Positions 45,160-54,600 of a stretch of DNA of 56,400 nt are shown in pieces (the first letter of the stretch is position 1; each line of letters opens with the position of its first letter). This DNA comes from Flavobacteriales bacterium. Its GTDB lineage: Bacteria > Bacteroidota > Bacteroidia > Flavobacteriales_D > Crocinitomicaceae. Made by a program: the position numbers and the translations under genes. The stretch is from NCBI GenBank assembly GCA_947488235.1, contig CANLAQ010000013.1:1-56400 (forward strand). Reading direction: 5' to 3'. The notes under the pieces are model-generated. The model had not been told where the DNA came from. It was given only the letters and a program-made list of their open reading frames with translations, and ran no database searches.

Positions 45160-45573
45160 TTAGCTAAACTCATCATATGCTGCTGTTAAATTTGCAGCAA
45201 TCATCGCAGCTGTTCCGCCCTCAATATGATGTCTTTCTAAAAAATGAACCAAAACACCATCTTTAAACAATGCAATGGATGGAGATGATGGAGGATAGGG
45301 AAGAAAATATTTTCTCGCTTGTTGTGTTGCCTCACCATCTACACCAGCAAATACAGTAGCTAATTTGTTAGGCGTTTTATCGTGCTGTAAAGACAATTTT
45401 ACCCCTGGGCGCATATTACCTGCAGCGCATCCACAAACGGAGTTTACAACTACCAAAAGAAGTCCTTTCGATTCTTCTAAGGCAGTATCAACTTCTGTTG
45501 CAGTTTCTAATTGGTTAAAGCCTACATTAAGCAGGTCGTCTTTCATTGGTCTAACTAATTCTGGAGGATACAT
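45160..45573 (-). CDS. BrxA/BrxB family bacilliredoxin (YphP/YqiW-like)
   Basis: A 137-residue thioredoxin-fold protein with the family's unusual CxC active site, CGCA at Cys 47 and 49 (VVNSVCGCAAGNMRPG). The N-terminal MYPPELVRPMKDDL and the later YFLPYPPSSPSIALFKDG and ERHHIEGGTA are diagnostic. In Bacillus these proteins remove bacillithiol from cysteines after oxidative stress, and some Bacteroidota also make bacillithiol-type thiols. It sits between the giant adhesin gene (57 bp upstream, same strand) and the ArsC/Spx-like gene (six bases downstream). Cytoplasmic, with no export signal. Confidence 0.92.
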   Translation of the reverse strand: MYPPELVRPMKDDLLNVGFNQLETATEVDTALEESKGLLLVVVNSVCGCAAGNMRPGVKLSLQHDKTPNKLATVFAGVDGEATQQARKYFLPYPPSSPSIALFKDGVLVHFLERHHIEGGTAAMIAANLTAAYDEFS

Positions 45574-45630
45574 TTTTTAATTTTTTATACTGCAAAATTA
45601 GCTTAAAATATTTTACAAAGAGAATAATAA

Positions 45631-48600
45631 TTAACGCAAAACATTAACATGACCCGCAATTGTAAATATTCGCGACTTATCATCTGAATAAACAATTTTC
45701 CAATTATAAGTGCCCGACTGAACATCAAGACCATTGTAGTTGACATACCATGGCTCTGTCAGATCATTTGTGATAAATATCATTTCTCCCCAACGATTGT
45801 AAATTGATAATTCATAATCCTTAACCATATCATTATTTGAAAATATTGGTTTAAACTCATCATTAATACCATCACTATTTACAGTTACTGTGTTTGGAAC
45901 ATTTACCCGAAGTGTTTCATTAATAATAAAATATGCCTGGGTTTGATCCGTACAACCATTGGTGTCACTAGCAATTAAAGTAACTATATAACCTCCATTT
46001 TGTTCTGGTGGGTAAATGTGTCCTGGATTTACTTCTTGAGAACCTAATGATAGATCACCAAAATTCCAATCATAGAATTGTGCGTTCGTTGAATTATTTA
46101 CAAAATTAATTAAGCCTGAATAATAATCAATTTCTGTAGTAGTCGCCTGGAAGGAAGCAATAGGGTTCGGGAAGACTTGAATTAGACCAATTTCACTTAA
46201 GGTATCTGAACAACCATTTGCGTTGGTCACAATTAAAGTAACATCATAAACACCCGCAGTTGAAAAATAGATAGTAGGGTTTTCCAAAGTACTTGTGGTA
46301 CCGTTAGAGAAAATCCACTCATAGGTAAGCCCTGTTCCAATAGTGGTGTTGGTGAAGTTGATATATAATTGTGCGCATCCTGTTGTATCACTAATTGTAA
46401 ATGATGGCGCTATATTATTCAAGGTATCCATCAAGATTGGGAGACTAATACTACAACCATTACTATCAGATACAATAATCTCATATTGACCACTAGGTAA
46501 TGCACTCATTATATATTGTCCACCGCTGTTCCCTATTTCAAATCCTATTGGATCCGTATACACTGTTGATGAATTTAAATTCCACATTACATTGTATGGG
46601 GCGCTTCCGCCAAAGGCAGTAACTTGAATTTGACCTTGATTATTGGTACATCCACTTGAAGCAATAATATTTGCTGTCGCACCTAAAGTAATTGTTGGCT
46701 CTGTCAATACTATTCCAATAGTGTCAATACTACAGTTGTGTGCATCAACTAATTGCAGCATGTATAGACCTGGACATAAATTATCAAAATTATATACTGT
46801 TCCCGTAGGATCTTGGGAAGGAATAACTAAATTATCAATTACACTATAGTTACCTGCATTAAAATATAATAAATTAACTGTATAACCTGGTGTACCACCT
46901 GCAGGGTTAAAGGATATTTGACCTGAACAAGAGCCCTTACAACTAATATTCGTAGTGATGATACTATCAAAAATTAAAGCGTCAGGGTTTTCGACAGTAA
47001 AGGCAAAGGTTCTAACACAATTTAATGCATCCTTAACAGTAAGCGTATAGGTGCCTGCTGTTAATCCTGATATGGTTATTGGTGGTGAATAATTGTAAGT
47101 AAATGGTCCCGCTTGAGCTGCAGTAATACTTCCGCCGAGTGAAGCAGACCAAGAATAAGTATAACCTGTCATAAATATTGGTGTGCCACCCGTCAACATA
47201 CCCACAGAAATAGAGCCATTATTATCACCATAACAAAGCGGCTTAATAATATTTATATTAAGCGCATTTATTTGAGTGGGTTGGGTGATGGTATCTTGAA
47301 GTGCGACTGCTATACAACCATTTGCATCTACAGCAGTAACATTATAAACATTGGCTATTAGGTTATTAATTATATAAGTTCCTGGAGTAATTAACTCAGG
47401 ACCAGCCGGATTACCATTAGAAGTATAAGGACCAAAACCTGTCGTAGAACCCGTCCACGAAATGTCATACGCCCCAGTACCACCCAATAATGTTACCGTT
47501 ATTAAGCCCGAAGAATCTCCAAAACAAGAAATGGTATTACTAACAAGAGAAATAGTTAATGTATCTGGATCAATTATAGTAAAGGTTGTGTCTTTAACAC
47601 AGCCATAAGAATCTGTTACTGTCAAGGTATAAAGTCCAGGCGTAAGAATATTTAAATTTGGAGCAGACCCTTGGCCACTTGGAATGGTCCCACCACCTGA
47701 AGCTACCCAAGAATACAAATATCCAGTAGGTGATGGCGTTCCACCAGAAACACTTGTATAGATATTAGCATCGGCATCTCCATGACAATTTATGATATCG
47801 ACATAGGTACTAGGATAATTAAAGATTATTGGAAGCGGTTCAATTATTTGGATTGAATCCACTGAACTGATACATCCAAACAAATCACTTACTTGTAAAG
47901 AATAATAGCCTGCTGGAAGATTGCTTATTGATTCCGTAGAAGCAAATATATTGGTTGGATTATACCATAAATAATTATATCCTGGAGTACCACCACTGAC
48001 AGTCATATTTATGGCTCCAGTTGCTTCACCGTGACACTGTACATTAACAGTTGTAAAGGCCATCGAAATACCAGAAGTGGGTTGAAGGATGTCAAAAGTA
48101 ATTGTAGCGTTGCAATTTAAGGCATCCGTCACAACTAGTGTATAGGTTCCAGCAGCTAAATTAGTCTGATTCAACGAAGTACTAGGCATGTTTGGACTTG
48201 GACCATTCCATAAATAGTTGTATGATGGCACACCACCCGCAACAGTTGGTGTAATATTACCTGTTGCATTTCCATAACAGAAGACATTGGTAGTAATGGC
48301 TGAAATTGTTATCGCAGAAGTTGGTTCTGATATAGTGGCTGTTTCTGTATGAACACAGTTGTTAGCATCCGTAATAACTACAGTATATTGACCTGCAGGT
48401 AAATTGCTTATGTTTTGTAAGGTGCTTAACGGAGAAACTAATGATCCTGTACTTGATCCATTATGCCATTCAAAAGTATAAGGAACGGTTCCGCCTGTTA
48501 CAGATACACTTATTGATCCTGTAGATCCCCCGTTACAATTGTTATTAGAAATAACTACTGAAGAAGTAATAATTGGTGGTTGAGTAATATTAAAATTATA

Positions 48601-51600
48601 GATAGGTGTGAAACATCCATTTGCATCTGTTACCACAACGGAGTAGTTACCTATATTCAATCCTGTTATAGTGGGTCCACCTGCAGGAATGATTGGGCCA
48701 GGACCTGTCCATGCATAAGAATAGCCTGGTGTTCCTCCGGTAATGGTTAAAGATATTTCTCCATCACTTTGGCCATAACACAAAACATTAGTTGGAACCC
48801 CGGTAGCAACCAACGGGAATGGTTGGGTAACGGTACTTGAAATATTAATACTGCAACCATTAGCATCTGTTACTGTAAACACATAAACACCCGCCGCTAA
48901 TCCAGTTAAGGTTGCAGGTGTATTGGTAATATTTGGAATCGTTGCTGAAAAAGGCACGGTTACTCCTGTAACTAAATAAGGCGGCGTACCGCCAATCCCT
49001 GTAATGGTGATGGTACCGTCTGTAGCGTTAAAACAAGTGACTTGTGTAGAGGTTTCACCAGCACTAATAGGTGTTGCTGGCTCTATTATGTTTACCGTGT
49101 TGGTAGTTTGACAACCATTGGCATCTGTAATAGTTGCTGTATAAGTCCCTGCTATTAAGCCATTAGGATGATTAATACTACCGATAGTAGCAGATGTAGA
49201 AGATCCAGGAATATTACCGTTGATTGTAGTCCATAAATAGGTATATCCTGGTGTGCCGCCGAATGCGGAAACGCTTGCTTCTCCTGATGCGTCACCATGA
49301 CATAACACATTTACTTGACTCGAAGTAGAGCCTAGTATTGAAGCTGGTTCAGTAATCGGAACAGAAATTGTCGAAAGACAGCCGTTAGCATCAGTAATAG
49401 CAATTATATAATTTCCTGCACATAGACCTGCTTGTGAATATGGTGCACTAATGGTTGAGGTTACAGGTAAAATACATGGGCCACTCGCAATTGGGGAAAG
49501 CCAATCAACAGTATAGGGAGATACCCCTCCACTCGGCGAAATTAATATAGCACCTGTTTGGTTACCGGTACAAAGAACATTGGTTGGAGTGGATGTCACT
49601 GCAAGGGCGGTTGGACTACCCACAACAACTGACAATGGTTGATAAACACATCCATTAGCGTCTGTTACGGTAAAGGTATAAGGAACTCCATTGCTATTGG
49701 CTGGAACATTTATCATAGTTTGTCCAGCAGGAAAAACAGGTGGAAGAAGCGTAGGATTAGGGATGATAGGCGATCCAGTCCAAGTTAAATTTTGACCTGT
49801 AATGGTATAAGGAGCCGTACCACCATTTGCACCAATTGTTATGGTTCCTGTTGAAGGAACATTAGTAATTGGGAAACAAAGTTCATCGGTGTGACTTATA
49901 CCTGCTAATAAAGCTGATATAGGTTGGTTAATATTGACTGTAGTTAAAGAAGTACAATTATTTGCATCCGTTACCACTACCTGATAGCTTCCTGAAGGTA
50001 AATTTGTAATGGTTGGTACTGTTGAAGAACCCGGAATATTACCATTGGTAGTGGTCCATAAATAAGTATACGCTGGAGTACCACCACTTACTGCAATGCC
50101 GGCTTGTGCTGTCGGAATACCATAACATAAAACATCAGTATTTGTTGGCGTTAGAGCAAGTGCTGCTGGTTCAAGAATTGTAGCGCTTATGGTGGTGTCG
50201 CAGCCATTTAAATCTGTAATTTCAAAAACATAAGTTCCTGGACAAAGATTTGAATAGGCGGTTGTTCCTGTTACCACTTGCGAAACTGGTAAAATACATG
50301 GGCCTGAGTTTGGTCCAGATAACCAAGTAATAGTGTAGTTTGGTGTTGCTCCACTTGGTGTTATAGTGATTTCCCCATCATTATCTCCGTTACAGGTAAC
50401 ATTTAATATACTTACTGTAGCTTGCAAATAGGTGGGCTGAGTTATACTTGTTGAGACAGTTGTTAAACAGCCATAAGAGTCACTTATGGTATAATTGTAA
50501 GAGCCTGCGACCATCCCTAGAGAAACAGTGTTTCCGCCGGAGAATTGTACAGAAATAGGTCCATTCCATGGAGATGTAAATGGAGCAATGATATTATATG
50601 GCGCGGTACCTCCACTTGGAATTATGGTAATGGTGCCGTCATTATTATTTAAACAAGTTTCATTCGTATGACTAATTGTTGCCGTCAATGGATTGGCAGG
50701 ACCAATAATATTAAAAGTTGCGTTGCTTGGACAGCCATTGGCATCAGTAACACTAGCAGAATAAACTCCTGGTGCTAGTCCAGCAATAGATAAGCCATTA
50801 CCAATATTAGTTCCTGAAGCATTTAACCATGAAATAGCATATAATGGAGTACCACCACTTACAATCGCTTGAGCCGTGCCCGTTCCTGGTAAACAATATA
50901 CGGTATCGTTCACTACATTGAATACCAGCGGTGCCGGCTCCGTAATAGTTGCAGAAGTATTTATAGTACAGCCATTAGCATCAGTAACTACAACACTATA
51001 AAGTCCAGGGCATAATCCCGTTGCATTGGATTGATTCACTGGAATACTACAAGGTGAACCTGCGGTACTTGTCCACACATAGGAATAAGGTAAAACCCCA
51101 CCATTTACCGTTACATTAATGGAGCCATTACTTAATCCATTACATGTTACATTAGTGCTAGCAACCGAGTAGGTAAGCGCTGTAGGTTGAGCAATATTTA
51201 CGGTTTGTGAATACGAACAATTATTTAAATCTTCTACTATTATGCTATAATTGCCTGCCAATAAACCTGGAATGGTATATGTTCCTCCTGAATTATTTAT
51301 TTCTAGTCCTGCTGTTGGGAAGGGTGGTCCTGGAGTCCAAGATATATTATATCCAGGAGTTCCCCCTACAACATTAACTGAAATTGATCCTGATGTATCA
51401 TCAAAACAAGCAACATCAATATCTGTAATAGTTGCCAACATCGCTTGTGCCGGAGCAGTAATACTAAATTGCACAATGATCTCACAACCATTAGCATCTG
51501 TGATGGTATCATAATAATCTCCCATACAAAGATTAGGTATAGAGGAAGTTGTTTGCCCTGAACTCCAACTATGGGTATAAGGAGCGGTGCCTCCGCTTGG

Positions 51601-54600
51601 CACTGCCGTTGCAATACCTGTACATTGCCCATAGCAAAGTATGTTTGTTTGAGTTGGCGTTGCAATTAAAGGCGAATTTGGGGCAATAATGGCTTGTGTA
51701 AATACCACTGGACAGTTGTTCGCGTCTGTAACATTAATGGAATAAACTCCTTGACAAAGTCCATTAGCAGAAATCACTCCCGAATTACTGATTATTGTTG
51801 ATGGAACAGAACAAATTGCAGGCAAGCCGCTCACAGACCAAGCAACGGTATAGGGAGTCGTTCCTCCTGTTGCATTAAATGCGATTTGACCATTCATATC
51901 GCCATAACATAAAACATTATTGGCAGATAAGTTAGAAATCGTTAATGGGTTACTTGGTTGCGTAATAACAATGTTTTCACTGCTTGTACAGCCATTGGCA
52001 TCCGTTATTGTTACCGTATGTGTTCCAGCCGTAACAATCGGATAAATATAGCTTCCGCCCTGCGTCGTAATAGCAGTTGAACCTGGGCTTAATGTTGTTG
52101 AGGTTAAGGTATAAGGCGGTGTTCCTCCATTCGTAAGAATTGTAATTGTGCCGTCGCTTCCACCAAAACAATTGACATTAGATGAATTATGACTTGAGGT
52201 AAGCGGCGATGCGGGACCAGAAATAGTATAACTTGCGTTTATTGAACAAGCATTATTATCCGTAATGGTTAAAGTATAGGTGCCCGGTGCTAGAGTGGTA
52301 ATACAATTTGTTGTTGCAGAATTTGACCATGAATAACCATAAGGAGCAGATCCGCCTGTTACATTTACGCAAATGCTACCTGTATTCTGACCTGCACACA
52401 AAAGATTAGTGATGGTTGGTGTTGCAAGCAATGGATTAGCCGGTTGAATTATGGTTGTAGATAAGGACTGCGAACAGAGTCCATTATTATATTGGAGTTG
52501 AATAGCATAAGTTCCGCCTGCCAAATTATTAATAGTATAAGGTGAAGTTGTAATATTTCCCGAATAAGTTCCGGAAGGATTTGAAGGGGAGGGCCCTGTC
52601 ATATTATAGGTAACAGGATAAGATCCTGGAGGTGTTGTAATGGTAATTTGACCTGTCGTTCCGGGATTACATAAAATTGCATTGGCAGATACACTCGCTG
52701 CAAAAGCAGGTGGCTCAATAATCGTAAATGGACTTGAAGCTTGACAACCGTTAGCATCCGTTACGCTAAGGGAATAAACCCCAGGATATAAATTAGTAAT
52801 TGGATAGTTGCCTCCTGAAAGATTGATTTCAACACCTGCAGGATTAAACACTGGCCCTACGGGACTTGTAGTTTGATAAACAACTTGATATCCTGGGGTT
52901 CCTCCAGAAGCTGATAGTTGGACACTTCCGTTATTTAAGCCATAGCATGAAATGTTTACAAGTGATGACAATGAAATTGAAACCGGTAATAATGGTTCCG
53001 TTACTGTCCAAGTTTGCGCAGGAAGTTGACAGCCATTTAAATCAGAAACTATTAATGTATAGTTCCCAGCAGGAATGCCTGTTAAATTATTTATTGAGCC
53101 TCCCGGTGTCCAATTATAGGTATAAGGCCCAACACCACCTGTTAAGGTAGTCGTTATTGCTCCGGTGCTTGTGCCCTTGCACAATACATTTGTAACTACA
53201 CCTGTCAATGTTAAAATTGGTGGTTGATTAATCGTTATAACCACTGAATTGGTACACCCGTTTGCGTCTGTAATTAATACGGTATAATTTCCTGCAAGCA
53301 AATTACTAATTACAGTGTTGGTTGATGAGATACTTGATATAATCCCACTTATTGATGGATTGGTGCTGGTGATCAAATAATTTAATGGGGCGGTTCCTCC
53401 AAAAGTATTAAAGGTAATTGATCCTGTAGATTGACCATTACAAAGTACCGAAGCGGCAGAAACTGTTAAAGATATTGCTGGAGGATTATTTACAATAATT
53501 GAATTCAATGGGGAGGTACATCCATTAGCGTCCGTTACCAATAAATTATATGTGCCTCCGGATAAACTAGTGTATGAATAAGTTGTGTTAGTAGTTGGGA
53601 CTACTACTACAGGAGCGCCGATTCCAGTAATAGTATAATTTGATGTGCCACCCGTAATAGAAACTAAAATTTGACCATTATTTGAGTTATGGCAAGTTAG
53701 ATTGCTTACTGTTGCAGTAGCTGAAATGGCAGTTAATGGTTGCAGTATCGTCCAAGTTTGACTCGTTGAACAAGAATTGGCATCTGTTACGGTTAAAGTA
53801 TAGACTCCTGCTGGAATATTTACTTGAGAAGATGCCGTAGCACCAGAACTCAATACACCGCCTGCACTTGCTGTCCAAGAGTATGTATATCCGCCTGCAC
53901 CACCGCTTATTGTAGGGATAATACTAGTACTTAATCCATAACAGGCAACAGGTAATGGATTTGCTAAAATAGATAATACTGGTGCTTGATTTATTGTTGT
54001 ATTAATTTGAATATTACACCCATTTGCATCTGTAATGGTAATAGTATAAACTCCTGCAGGTAACAAACTAACCATGCTTGCAGTGCCTGATGTTAAAGAC
54101 CCATTAATTGCTGAAGGTATTGGCCCAACAACTGTATAGGTAAGTGGCGCTACGCCACCATTTCCAATAATACTAAGTTGACCCGTTGATTGGCCATAGC
54201 ACGCAACATCTATTGGTGTGACAGTTAAAATTAATGGTAATGGAGCTATAATTTGTATGTTGAAATTGGTATCACAACCATTTTGATCAATAACTTGTAG
54301 GCTATAATTTCCAGCAGCTAAAGGAGAAAACAATCCTATATTGCTAAGCGATGGATTAATATTTAATTGGCTTTGAGTAGAGGTTCCTATTAATGTTAAT
54401 GTAGCGGTATAAGGACCTATTCCACCATTCACAGATATTGATAATTGGCCATTATTGGAGTTATAACAAGTAAGTGGTACAATATCAACAACACTTACTA
54501 AAATATGCGAGGCCGGTTGTGTGACTGTATATTGACTATTAATTGGACATCCATTGTTGTCTGTAATTCCTACTGTATAAGTCCCCGCGCAAAGACCATT

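Noticed and set aside
51251-51665. ORFs on both strands inside the adhesin array
   Set aside because: Long open frames are expected in repetitive, stop-poor DNA; both are out of frame with the conserved SprB pattern.
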